Shown here: piece by piece, positions 9,901-16,642 of the stretch | How the letters are laid out: each line of letters opens with the position of its first letter | Position numbering within the stretch: position 1 is the stretch's first letter | DNA from: Marinobacter sp. SS5-14b | GTDB taxonomy: Bacteria > Pseudomonadota > Gammaproteobacteria > Pseudomonadales > Oleiphilaceae | Length of the DNA stretch: 64,000 bases | Direction of reading: 5' to 3' | Assembly (NCBI RefSeq): GCF_030541005.1 | Contig: NZ_JASSVM010000001.1 | Location: forward strand, 310,001-374,000 | Notes under the pieces: generated by a model | The model's input: the letters and a program-made list of their open reading frames with translations, nothing else | The model's database searches: none | Told to the model about the DNA's origin: nothing | Made by a program: the position numbers and the translations under genes

Positions 9901-10083
9901 TTGTTCCTGTTTGTAAGAGAGCAGGCGAAAGACGAATATGGTCGCACGATGGGGTTTGTGAATTACGGTGAGGTGGACTACGTGTCTCACACCGGTTCCC
10001 AACCCATGAGTATTACCTGGCAACTCCGAACGCCGATGCCGAACTTTATGTGGCAGCAAGCGGCTAAGTTGGCGGTGGCATGA
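6952..10083 (+). CDS. PLD-like nuclease domain / DEAD-box helicase / DUF3427 protein
   Basis: A 1043-residue multidomain protein. After a helical N-terminus comes a phospholipase-D-like domain with one HxK motif (H222, K224) followed by GSSN at about 240. A superfamily-2 helicase follows: Walker A ATGTGKT with Lys353, motif II DEVH at 442-445, LTATPERHDG (motif III) and the motif VI region LQQLGRGLRL. The C-terminal third matches the DUF3427 region of such helicases. The fold implies ATP-driven nucleic-acid translocation coupled to a PLD nuclease. Related proteins are frequent in mobile and defence regions, but the substrate is not established. Its stop overlaps the next gene by four bases, so the two are probably one operon. 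Confidence 0.87.
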   Translation: MQQTGIYEQLITKLIESRLDRDKFYVGERQLNSAEASVWLSRFLSNILEFAIEAVPSGDDRLQQQIELSNQLLMWLKSQISDEGFLEENLLDSQGKILTALYELENPVAANLKQYVEDIFPLTGLTQSELFSGSNAGLSLESELKREILSADKIYWLVSFIKWAGIRIFRKELEAFTASGRELKIITTSYMGATDAKAVEYLASLPNTEVKLSYNTERERLHAKSYLFLRNTGFHTGYIGSSNLSRSALTNGLEWNLKITSQEIPHIINKSLSTFETYWASDDFERFDGQAESTEKLNRALKQQKGLDAPGVSHYFEITPFPHQKDILEQLSVERGVHQRFRNLVVAATGTGKTLISAFDFQRFLKAKPSAHFLFVAHREEILRQAREAYRGVLRNNAFGELWVGGQLPEHYRQLFVSIQTLNNQLDQLKLTEGYYDYIVIDEVHHIAASSYRAVLEHFSPEILLGLTATPERHDGGDILSDFGGVIAAELRLPEAINRRHLCPFQYFGIDDDTDLRTIPWNRGRYDVVQLTNLYTHNQSRVDKILRSLREIVTDITCMKALAFCVSREHATFMVEQLLLHGIKADVLTSDNSHERQQKQQAIRSGQINVLCVVDIFNEGVDIPEVDTLLFLRPTESLTIFLQQLGRGLRLADDKDCCTVLDFVGNSRPEYDFANKFRALVGKSERSITEELKQGFPHAPLGCRIELTKKTQEMVLSNIRQATLTMKRLVTLVRQFPQHSTQPLTLKNFITHHPHIDLNELYKRGSWAELVSKAKDEDVADDSPFKLAKKAIYNRILICDDHQYLLFLKKLCQAGFSWGDASNRQALMCHYDFWQKAGPELEFGSLAQSLAELSKLGLEQELVDVLDWKLAKTKHEQPAMPELHGVPLRLHARYSREQILVGFGAMTFEHQPPSREGVYLIQDQNIELLFVTLEKNEKQFSPTTMYHDYAINEQLFHWQSQNSARPDRGKGKDYIQHQAINKRLFLFVREQAKDEYGRTMGFVNYGEVDYVSHTGSQPMSITWQLRTPMPNFMWQQAAKLAVA

Positions 10084-11180
10084 GTTACGGCCCCTACAAC
10101 AAGCACGCCGAAAAATTCTTCACCCAATACCAGTCCCTGACCTTCGAACAGGTCCACAAGGATTGGCTCCCTCATTTGGACAAGAAATCGGGCCTCGCGC
10201 TGGACGTGGGCGCCGGCAGTGGACGAGATGCACTTGCCCTGGCAGAGCGTGGCTGGGATGTGGTGGCGGTTGAGCCCGCGGCGGAATTGCGTCGCTTGGG
10301 TGAGGCGGCAACGGCACATCGCAGTATCCAGTGGATAGATGACTCTCTGCCGGATCTGAGCGAGATCCGCAAACTCAGTTACCGGTTTGATCTGGTTCTG
10401 GTGTCGGCGGTGTGGATGCACCTTCCTCCAACTTCCAGGGAGCGGGCGTTCCGGATTTTAACGGAGCTGCTGGCACCGTCTGGCATGCTCGTGATTACCC
10501 TTCGCCATGGGCCGGGTGATGGCGAGCGGCAGTTCTATGAAGTCTCAAAATCCGAGCTGGACAGCTTTGCCCGCCACCGGGCGGTTATGCCTGTGCCTCT
10601 GCCGGATACGCCGCGCGCGGATCAGCTGAAACGCCAGGATGTGTGGTGGGAAACCGCCGTATACCGTCTGCCGGATGATGGCACGGGAGCATTGCCCACG
10701 CTGCGGCATATCATCATCAATGACAACAAATCCTCCACGTACAAATTGGGCTTGCTGCGAACCCTGGTGCGCATGGCAGACAGTGCGCCGGGACTGGTGT
10801 TGCACCGCTCGGATGACTGGGTAGAGCTGCCGCTTGGGGCAGTGGGGCTGTTCTGGATCATGCTGTACCACCCGCTGGTGCTGAAGCATCATTTACGGCA
10901 GGCTCCGGGTTCCCGTGGTTTGGGCTTTGCCGGGGATGATTTCTTCGAGCTGGGTAAACTGTCGCCGTTGGATTTCCGGGTTGGTTTGTCACTATCGGCG
11001 GAGTTTGCGCCTGTGGTTATGCGGGCGATCAAACTGGCGGCTTCGAACATTCTCAAGAATCCCGCCCATTTAACCACGTGGCCGGGCACCAATCGCCAGG
11101 TTTTCGAGGGTGGCGCCAGCAGAGTGACTATTCGCAATGAGGCGGATCGAGTGGTGGCAGCGAGCCATTATCAATACTGA
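10080..11180 (+). CDS. SAM-dependent methyltransferase with C-terminal helical domain, probably C-terminally truncated
   Basis: A 366-residue protein translationally coupled (ATGA) to the helicase gene. Residues about 1-160 form a class I methyltransferase fold: motif I LDVGAGSGRDAL, acidic loop VVAVEPA, then FDLVLVSAVWMHLPP and LLAPSGMLVITLRHG. Residues about 180-366 are a second region (IIINDNKSSTYKLGLLRTL, then GLVLHRSDDWVELPLGA) that I associate with the helical part of some HNH-linked proteins. The end, at ASHYQY, looks abrupt, and an unrelated coding-like segment in another frame follows at once. The methyl acceptor is unknown; coupling to the helicase makes DNA or protein modification in a shared system plausible. 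Confidence 0.8.
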   Translation: MSYGPYNKHAEKFFTQYQSLTFEQVHKDWLPHLDKKSGLALDVGAGSGRDALALAERGWDVVAVEPAAELRRLGEAATAHRSIQWIDDSLPDLSEIRKLSYRFDLVLVSAVWMHLPPTSRERAFRILTELLAPSGMLVITLRHGPGDGERQFYEVSKSELDSFARHRAVMPVPLPDTPRADQLKRQDVWWETAVYRLPDDGTGALPTLRHIIINDNKSSTYKLGLLRTLVRMADSAPGLVLHRSDDWVELPLGAVGLFWIMLYHPLVLKHHLRQAPGSRGLGFAGDDFFELGKLSPLDFRVGLSLSAEFAPVVMRAIKLAASNILKNPAHLTTWPGTNRQVFEGGASRVTIRNEADRVVAASHYQY

Positions 11181-11328
11181 GCGCGAAGCACAGTTCTTCT
11201 CTGAAGCAGAAGCCGCACTGCCGTTGCTTGGGGAAAGTCGCACGGTGGACAGCGTTTTTGAGAGTATGCTGCAGCAGCGTTTGCGGTTGAAGACCAATCT
11301 GCAGCTGGCGGAGTGGCTGGGTGTGTAG
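11137..11328 (+). pseudogene. Possible gene remnant (C-terminal fragment) after the methyltransferase gene
   Basis: A short open frame overlapping the methyltransferase 3' end in a different frame. It encodes a helical, charged C-terminus (AQFFSEAEAALPLLGES, then VDSVFESMLQQRL). There is no convincing ribosome-binding site, and an in-frame stop lies just upstream at 11125. The spacing of AEAALP followed by an FxSMLQQR-like segment is reminiscent of the extreme C-terminus of some type I restriction specificity subunits (HsdS), but the similarity is short and could be chance. The best reading is a relic joined to the methyltransferase gene by a deletion. Confidence 0.3.
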
Positions 11329-11416
11329 CCGAAAGCCACCTTGCTTTCCTCAAAAACGTATATACAATGTAAATATCTTTCAGTTTTGAGATTCACTTTT
11401 CTCGGGAGTATCCGCA

Positions 11417-11596
11417 GTGTCCGATAAGCCAAAAAAGGTGAAGCCCAACAAGAAAGATAGTCAGTTGCTGATCCGTATCAGCAGCACCGAGCGCGAGCAG
11501 TTCATTGAGTTGTGTGAAGAGCTGGATACCAGCGCTGCTCGCGAAATCAGGCAGTTCATTCGTGGGTTTATCAAAAAGCATAAGCCCAAGGACTAG
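11417..11596 (+). CDS. Small ribbon-helix-helix-like protein (59 aa)
   Basis: GTG start with GGGAG (11404-11408) eight bases upstream. The 59-residue product has a Lys-rich N-terminal tail (residues 1-15), then a likely beta strand QLLIRIS followed by two helices, TEREQFIELCEELD and SAAREIRQFIRGFIKKH. This strand-helix-helix layout with the conserved R-x-F-I core is that of ribbon-helix-helix DNA-binding proteins. It sits immediately upstream of a 38-residue basic protein in the same orientation. It may be an antitoxin-like or nucleoid-associated regulator; no toxin is recognisable next to it. Confidence 0.72.
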   Translation: MSDKPKKVKPNKKDSQLLIRISSTEREQFIELCEELDTSAAREIRQFIRGFIKKHKPKD

Positions 11597-11622
11597 CCGC
11601 GATAATGCCCAGGAGGCAGATT

Positions 11623-11739
11623 ATGTCCAAGAAAGATGCGAAGAATCTGAAGAAAAAGATCAATGCCCGTAAGGCAAAGGTCGAGAAGCATGAGAGCAAG
11701 ATCAAGTCTCTCAAGAAGAAGCTGAAGAAAGCTTCCTGA
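11623..11739 (+). CDS. Lysine-rich coiled-coil miniprotein (38 aa)
   Basis: A perfect AGGAGG (11611-11616) precedes the ATG by six bases. The 38-residue product contains 16 lysines and one arginine, with regularly placed Leu, Ile and Val in the pattern of a single amphipathic helix or short coiled coil (KNLKKKINARKAKVEKH, KIKSLKKKLKKAS). It follows the ribbon-helix-helix gene by 26 bases, so the two are probably co-transcribed. The strong ribosome-binding site and clean ATG-to-TGA frame argue for a real gene. Function is unknown; binding to nucleic acid or an acidic partner is a reasonable guess from charge alone. Confidence 0.7.
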   Translation: MSKKDAKNLKKKINARKAKVEKHESKIKSLKKKLKKAS

Positions 11740-11779
11740 TGTAGTGTGTAGTGCCGGGCCGCCTCAGGGCAGCCCGGCC

Positions 11780-12511
11780 TCAATTGTTTGCCTGCTGAAA
11801 ATCTCCGACAACGCGCTCCCGAATCTCCTCTTTTACACCCTCCCGGTCCAATCGCTCCAACACCTCGGCTAATGATTGTGCGAGTTTTTCGTGCCGTCGG
11901 TGGAGGTAATGATAGAGCTGGAACTCGGCAACCGGCTCCGGAAGTGCTGTCAGGTGCTTCCAGTCGCTTCGGGTCAGCGGTGACAGGCCTTCAACATCGG
12001 CCACCAGTGCCAGGGCTACCCGTTTCTGTTCCAGCATGTTGCGCATCTGCTCATAGTCTTCTGCCGGGACAGGTTCCATGCCAAGGGACTTGGCCGTTAT
12101 TTCCGAGATGATGATATCTCTTCGCACGGCGACCAGCAGCGGAGCGTCCTTGGCTTTCGGCAAAGTACGAATGCCGGGATCGTGAACGACAGCATAGAGC
12201 TTGCCTTGCAGCAGCGGATAGGGAGTCTGAACCAGGTTGGGGTATTCCTCGGCAACGCTATGGATGCGGAAAAGATCCCCGTCTACCTGGCCAGAGTCAG
12301 CCAGCAGCAATGCTCTGCGCGACGGGGCCACAATGGTCGTCATGTCGATACCGAGCTGTTTGTAGGCGGTTTCCATCAGCTGGGTAGCCATTTGAGTGCT
12401 GGGAACGTCGTCGATGACCGCCACCTTAAGGGTGCTCGAGTGGGTGTCCGCAAAGCTGGTTGGTGGTGCCAAAAAGGCAAAAACAAACGTGATAATGGCT
12501 GTGGGCCTCAT
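11780..12511 (-). CDS. Periplasmic solute-binding protein-like (SBP_bac_3 type)
   Basis: A 243-residue exported protein with a signal peptide ending near TSFA. The mature region has the outline of family 3 extracellular solute-binding domains: LKVAVIDDVPSTQMA at the start, then QLGIDMT, DGDLFRIHSVAEEYPNL and a C-terminal helix-rich lobe. No ABC permease or ATPase gene is linked, so it may be a sensor-like or orphan binding protein; many Marinobacter-type genomes carry such orphans. The ligand cannot be deduced. The gene reads toward the small basic genes and ends convergently with them. Confidence 0.78.
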   Translation of the reverse strand: MRPTAIITFVFAFLAPPTSFADTHSSTLKVAVIDDVPSTQMATQLMETAYKQLGIDMTTIVAPSRRALLLADSGQVDGDLFRIHSVAEEYPNLVQTPYPLLQGKLYAVVHDPGIRTLPKAKDAPLLVAVRRDIIISEITAKSLGMEPVPAEDYEQMRNMLEQKRVALALVADVEGLSPLTRSDWKHLTALPEPVAEFQLYHYLHRRHEKLAQSLAEVLERLDREGVKEEIRERVVGDFQQANN

Positions 12512-12570
12512 TGGGCTCCCCTTTCGTCCGTTGAAGGGTTTCTTAAAGCGTAGTCGATATTCCGCAATCT

Positions 12571-12583
12571 GGGGTCAGACCCC
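12571..12583. repeat. GGGGTCAGACCCC palindrome, copy 1
   Basis: A 13-base palindromic unit with a single central base. It lies three bases beyond the stop codon of the PLP-enzyme gene. The same unit recurs at 13810, 15443, 16646 and in a compound array at 22347-22456. Confidence 0.85.
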
Positions 12584-12586
12584 GAA

Positions 12587-13750
12587 TCAGGAGATGGCCT
12601 GGTTGAGGTCGGCGATCAGGTCTTCGGCGTCTTCCAGGCCGACGGACAGGCGCAGCATGCCGTCGCCGATGCCGCGTTTCAGGCGTTCTTCACGGCTCAG
12701 GCCGTGGTGGCTGGTGGCGCTGGGTTGGCTGACCAGGCTTTCGACGCCGCCCAGGCTGGTGGCGAGCAGGAAGATGTTCAGGGAATCTGCCACTTTTTCA
12801 GCTGCTTGCTGGCCGCCTTCCACTTCAATACTGAGCATGCCGCCGAAGCCGGTCATCTGTTGCTTGGCCAGGTCGTGGCCTTCGAAGGAGGGCAGGCCGG
12901 GGTAGTAGACCTTCGTGATTTTCGGGTGCTGTTCCATGGCTTCAGCTACCGCCATGGCGTTTTCGTTGTGCTGGCGGATTCGTACCGGCAGAGTGCGCAG
13001 GCTGCGGGAGAGCAGGGCGGCGGTTTCCGGGGCGATCAGCTGGCCCAGGTTTTTGCGCCAGGCGGCGACCGGTTTGGCCAGTTCGGCTGAGGTCATCAGG
13101 GCGCCGGCGGTGATGTCGCTGTGGCCGCTGAGGTATTTGGTGGCGCTGTGCAGTACCAGGTCTGCTCCAAGTTCCAGCGGTTGCTGGTTGATGGGGCTGG
13201 CGAAGGTATTGTCTACCGCCACCAGGGCGCCGTGTTGGTGGGCGGTTTCGGCGATGGCGCGAATGTCCAGAATGGCCATGTTCGGGTTGGCCGGGGTTTC
13301 GAAATACACCAGTTTGCCCGATTCGCCCAGCTCGTGTGCCAGCCGGTTCTGTTCTTCACGGAACAGGAAGGTGACCGGAATGCCCAGTGCCATGCAGTGA
13401 TTCTTAAGCAATTCCTGAGTGCCGCCGTACAGGTCCCCCACGCAGACAATGCCGTTGCGGCCGTGGGCCAGCAAGGTCGCGGAAATCGCCGCCATGCCCG
13501 AGCCAAACGCCAGTGCCGCTTCCGCCTGCTCTAGCCCGGCCAGTCCCTGTTCCACTTCACGAATGCTCGGGTTGGTGCCCCAGCGCGTGTACAGGTTGCC
13601 TTCGCTGCGCCCTTCAATCACATCCAGCAAGGCCGCCGTGTTCTCGAACCGGTAGGTGGTGGTGTTGTACACCGGCGAGTAGGGGCTGCCGAACTGATCC
13701 TTGTGGCGTCGGTTGTGGATGATGCGGGTGGCGGGGCCTTTGTGGTTCAT
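12587..13750 (-). CDS. Cys/Met-metabolism PLP-dependent enzyme (cystathionine gamma-synthase or beta-lyase type)
   Basis: A 387-residue fold-type I PLP enzyme of the trans-sulfuration family. Visible signatures are YNTTTYRFENTA near the N-terminus, YTRWGTNPS (substrate and PLP region), FGSGMAAISA, the aspartate loop VAVDNTFASP and the PLP lysine in HSATKYLSGHSD. The C-terminal domain shows the LGGVESLVSQP and RLSVGLEDAEDLIADL segments. Members interconvert homoserine esters, cystathionine, cysteine and homocysteine. Cystathionine beta-lyase, gamma-synthase and gamma-lyase cannot be separated by eye, so no symbol is given. The gene is upstream of the binding-protein gene on the same strand, with a 75-base gap. 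Confidence 0.88.
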   Translation of the reverse strand: MNHKGPATRIIHNRRHKDQFGSPYSPVYNTTTYRFENTAALLDVIEGRSEGNLYTRWGTNPSIREVEQGLAGLEQAEAALAFGSGMAAISATLLAHGRNGIVCVGDLYGGTQELLKNHCMALGIPVTFLFREEQNRLAHELGESGKLVYFETPANPNMAILDIRAIAETAHQHGALVAVDNTFASPINQQPLELGADLVLHSATKYLSGHSDITAGALMTSAELAKPVAAWRKNLGQLIAPETAALLSRSLRTLPVRIRQHNENAMAVAEAMEQHPKITKVYYPGLPSFEGHDLAKQQMTGFGGMLSIEVEGGQQAAEKVADSLNIFLLATSLGGVESLVSQPSATSHHGLSREERLKRGIGDGMLRLSVGLEDAEDLIADLNQAIS

Positions 13751-13782
13751 GGTGGTTCCTGTTTGTGCGGAGGAGATTCGGC

Positions 13783-15108
13783 TTATCCGTTGAAAGGGAT
13801 AAAATGATTGGGGTCAGACCCCAGCTTCTGGGCTTGTGCTCGAAGGCCGGAGAGAATCGGGTCAGCCACTTTCGCCGGAAATCCATCGGGTAGCCGCGCG
13901 TTGACGGATTCGATGACGGCTTCGGTTTGAGCCACGGTTTCTTCCATTATGGCGGCGGCCCGCGTCGGCGAAAAGCCCATGGCCTTTGCAGTTGAGAGAA
14001 AGTGCCGGGGAAGCATTCTGGCCCAGTGATAATGCCGGTTTCGGCCTTTAAGAGACATGGCCATCTTGGCGCGTGCCGGTGCCAGGCTTCCTTGAGTTAT
14101 CAGCGGATAGGCTGAGATGACGTCGTACAGTGGCGTCATGCGGTAGGCCGAGCCGGGTTCAAGGAACAGGCTGAAGTTCTTGGCGTGGCCATCGATGGCC
14201 GCCAGAAGCCAGAACACCAGCTGGGTTTTGAAAAACGTGTCCCGATCCTGGCTGGCATTCTGCGAGCCTTCAAGAATCTTCACGCATTGGCGAAGGCCTG
14301 GCCCGCCATCGCTTTCGTATTTCAGCGCGGGCGAAATGCCCAGTGCCTGGCAGAAGTCTTCCTGTGGCAGACGCATCAGCCAGGAACCATCGCTTGACCA
14401 TTTCCGGTCAAAACGTTCGACAATCAGGATGCATTGGTTCCCGAAACGCGCCAGGTCTGCATTGGCGGTTGGCAGGCCGAAGGCTTTGAGAATCTGAAGG
14501 CAGAGCCATTCGTTCTCGCTGCTTTCGCGCAGATCAATGTTGCTGTGTTCGAGAAAACCAATCGGTAGTTTGAAGATGTGGCTAGTAGGCGTCGACCCCA
14601 GAGGGAGTTGCCATTGATTCTGGTGCCACAGCAGTGCGGTTTTCTCCTGAGCGCCGGCCAGTGATATGCGGAAATCGTGATCTTTGGCCATGCCCAGCGG
14701 TGCGTCCTGGTAGCCTTCCAGAAGGTTCTCGATGTCCCGGTTGGTTAGCGGCCGGGCTCTGGTTTGTGTAACGTCAGGCAGTGCCATACCATTGGGATAA
14801 AGCTGGATGGCTCCAATACAATCCCTGCCAACGCTGGCAAGGAGATCGAAGGGGTGACTGCTGGCAACACGAAAGCGGGCTTGCATGCGGGCTCGAAGGG
14901 TATCGGAATCCGGCAGCAGGTTGTCGAAGAAGTTATAGACTTTCTCACCCTTGTAGGGGGCGAGTGTGAGCGGTAAGGATAACGAGATAGCCCGCGCGCC
15001 AGGCCGGTTTACCCACTCTTTTAGGTACTGAAAAGTCATCGCGCCGGAGCGGGCCTTTTCAAGAATGCCAACCTCAATTCCGTTGAGGGCTACCAGCAGT
15101 TGTGACAT
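13783..15108 (-). CDS. hipA: HipA-type serine/threonine kinase toxin
   Basis: A 441-residue kinase closely resembling E. coli HipA, which phosphorylates glutamyl-tRNA synthetase and triggers persistence. Shared elements are SLSLPLTL, NFFDNLLPDSDTLR, the phospho-loop RISLAGAQEKTALLW, KLPIGFLEHSN, VERFDRKW, LMRLPQEDFCQALG, KYESDGGPG and the catalytic IDGHAKNFSLF. ATG at 15108 is chosen: AGGAG lies seven to eight bases upstream and the product aligns with HipA from its first residue; an upstream in-frame start adds 14 residues. The C-terminus runs through a GGGGTCTGACCCC repeat, giving a GSDP tail. hipB ends one base before this start. Confidence 0.93.
   Translation of the reverse strand: MSQLLVALNGIEVGILEKARSGAMTFQYLKEWVNRPGARAISLSLPLTLAPYKGEKVYNFFDNLLPDSDTLRARMQARFRVASSHPFDLLASVGRDCIGAIQLYPNGMALPDVTQTRARPLTNRDIENLLEGYQDAPLGMAKDHDFRISLAGAQEKTALLWHQNQWQLPLGSTPTSHIFKLPIGFLEHSNIDLRESSENEWLCLQILKAFGLPTANADLARFGNQCILIVERFDRKWSSDGSWLMRLPQEDFCQALGISPALKYESDGGPGLRQCVKILEGSQNASQDRDTFFKTQLVFWLLAAIDGHAKNFSLFLEPGSAYRMTPLYDVISAYPLITQGSLAPARAKMAMSLKGRNRHYHWARMLPRHFLSTAKAMGFSPTRAAAIMEETVAQTEAVIESVNARLPDGFPAKVADPILSGLRAQAQKLGSDPNHFIPFNG
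13810..13822. repeat. GGGGTCAGACCCC palindrome, copy 2 (inside hipA 3' end)
   Basis: The unit lies within the last 13 codons of hipA and is read as Gly-Ser-Asp-Pro followed by Asn. It probably replaced or extended the native C-terminus. Confidence 0.85.
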
Positions 15109-15109
15109 C

Positions 15110-15358
15110 TCACCACTCCTGGTCCCAGCCAGCCTCGGCATTTTTTGCATCGCGCTCGCTCAGGTGCAGCTCCAGATCGAGGGCGGTAAGCAGCTTGAAC
15201 AGCGTTTCAACCCGAGACGCCTCCGGCTTGTTCTCGAAGCCAGATAGGGTCGCCTGCTTCAGGCCAACATTATCAGCAACCACGCTCTGGCTGAGCTGAC
15301 GTTCCTTCCTGATGTTCTTCAATGCCTGCGCCAGCATTTCCGGTGATGTGATTCTCAC
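15110..15358 (-). CDS. hipB: HipB-type XRE antitoxin/repressor
   Basis: An 82-residue Xre/Cro-type DNA-binding protein: helix-turn-helix RKERQLSQSVVADNVGLKQ then LSGFENKPEASRVETLFKLL, followed by LDLELHLSER as the C-terminal dimer strand. HipB neutralises HipA and represses its own operon. GTG start at 15358 with a purine-rich AAGGGG upstream. Its stop codon lies one base before the hipA start, so the pair is tightly coupled. Three matches to the HipB operator lie directly upstream, supporting the assignment strongly. Confidence 0.92.
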   Translation of the reverse strand: MRITSPEMLAQALKNIRKERQLSQSVVADNVGLKQATLSGFENKPEASRVETLFKLLTALDLELHLSERDAKNAEAGWDQEW

Positions 15359-15361
15359 ACT

Positions 15362-15434
15362 TATCCCCTTAAGCGGATTTTCTTAACCATATACCCTGCA
15401 GAGGATAAAGTCCATTTATCCTCTTGGCGGGATA
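15362..15434. promoter_or_regulatory. Three HipB operator sites (TATCC-N8-GGATA)
   Basis: Sites at 15362-15379 (TATCC-N8-GGATT), 15390-15407 (TATAC-N8-GGATA) and 15417-15434 (exact TATCC-N8-GGATA). They repeat every 27-28 bases just upstream of hipB. The established E. coli HipB operator consensus is TATCCN8GGATA, so one site is perfect and two differ at one base. Cooperative autorepression is expected. Confidence 0.88.
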
Positions 15435-15442
15435 AAAAGTTC

Positions 15443-15455
15443 GGGGTCAGACCCC
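15443..15455. repeat. GGGGTCAGACCCC palindrome, copy 3
   Basis: An intergenic copy between the hipB operators and selD, nine bases from the last operator. Confidence 0.85.
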
Positions 15456-15548
15456 GGTGGTTTTATTGGCCGGGGAGTAGGCCGCATTGTAGACTGTTGC
15501 GTATTGAGAGGATAACCAAGTTGCTTCACCCCAAAGAAGGAAGACGCT

Positions 15549-16586
15549 TTGTCTATCAAGTTGACTGAATTCAGCCACGGCGCGGGCTGTGGTTGCAAGA
15601 TTGCGCCGGATGTTCTGGACCGGATTCTGCACACCGATATGCCGGATTTTCATGACCCGAAACTGCTGGTGGGTAACAGCAGCCGGGATGATGCCGCAGT
15701 GGCGGATATCGGTAACGGTATTGGTGTGATCAGCACCACCGATTTCTTTATGCCGGTGGTGGATGATCCGTACGATTTCGGCCGGATTGCGGCGGCGAAC
15801 GCCATCAGTGATGTGTATGCCATGGGCGGCAAGCCGGTGATGGCGATTGCGATTCTGGGCTGGCCGGTGAATGAGCTGGCGCCGGAGATTGCGGCGAAGG
15901 TGATTGATGGCGGCCGTGCGGTGTGCGCCGAGGCGGGGATTGCCCTGGCCGGTGGCCACAGTATTGATTCCCCGGAGCCGATTTTTGGGCTGGCGGTGAC
16001 CGGCCAGGTGGCGGTAGACCGCATTATCCGCAACGACACTGCCAAGGCGGGCGACCTGCTGTATCTGACCAAGCCGCTGGGCGTGGGCATTCTGACCAGT
16101 GCCTCCAAGAAAGGTAAAGTGACGCCGGAAGACTTGGCCGTTGCTGTAGAGAGCATGTCTACCCTGAACAAGGTGGGTGAGGTATTCGCTCAAGTAGACG
16201 GCTTGAATGCCATGACTGACGTCACCGGTTTTGGTCTGGCTGGCCACCTGCTGGAAATCTGTCGGGGTAGTGGTTTGAAAGCTATCGTCAGCCGCAAGGC
16301 GATTCCCACCCTGCCAAACCTGCAGCCATACATTGATGCTGACTGCATTCCGGGCGGTACCCACCGCAACGCTGCGGCGTTCGGCAAGGCCATCTCCGGC
16401 ATGACCGAGGCCGACAAGCTGCTGTTCTGCGATCCGCAAACCAGTGGCGGCCTGATGGTGAGCGTGGCGGAAAGCAGCCGCGAAGCTTTTGAAGCGATCG
16501 CCCGTGAACAAGGGCTTGAGCTTCAGCCGCTGGGTCGTCTGGAAGCTGCCGGTTCTGAAGAGAGTCTGGTGTTCATCGAAGACTGA
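15549..16586 (+). CDS. selD: Selenide, water dikinase
   Basis: A 345-residue enzyme that makes selenophosphate from selenide and ATP for selenocysteine and 2-selenouridine synthesis. It aligns closely with E. coli Sel[11 protein letters not shown] with the catalytic Cys and Lys, [68 protein letters not shown] and CDPQTSGGL. The catalytic residue is an ordinary Cys codon, not UGA. The start is TTG at 15549, supported by AAGGA (15537-15541). It stands alone; no selenouridine synthase or selA/selB gene is in the window. A hairpin terminator follows. Confidence 0.96.
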   Translation: MSIKLTEFSHGAGCGCKIAPDVLDRILHTDMPDFHDPKLLVGNSSRDDAAVADIGNGIGVISTTDFFMPVVDDPYDFGRIAAANAISDVYAMGGKPVMAIAILGWPVNELAPEIAAKVIDGGRAVCAEAGIALAGGHSIDSPEPIFGLAVTGQVAVDRIIRNDTAKAGDLLYLTKPLGVGILTSASKKGKVTPEDLAVAVESMSTLNKVGEVFAQVDGLNAMTDVTGFGLAGHLLEICRGSGLKAIVSRKAIPTLPNLQPYIDADCIPGGTHRNAAAFGKAISGMTEADKLLFCDPQTSGGLMVSVAESSREAFEAIAREQGLELQPLGRLEAAGSEESLVFIED

Positions 16587-16603
16587 TCACCGCTCCAAAA
16601 CTC

Positions 16604-16642
16604 AAAAAGCCGTGCCCGGTCTCAAGCCTGGCGCGGCTTTTT
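16604..16642 (+). terminator. Intrinsic terminator of selD
   Basis: AAAAAGCCGTGCC pairs with GGCGCGGCTTTTT (13-base stem with one G-T wobble). The stop codon and last codons of the convergent P450 gene lie inside it. Confidence 0.85.
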
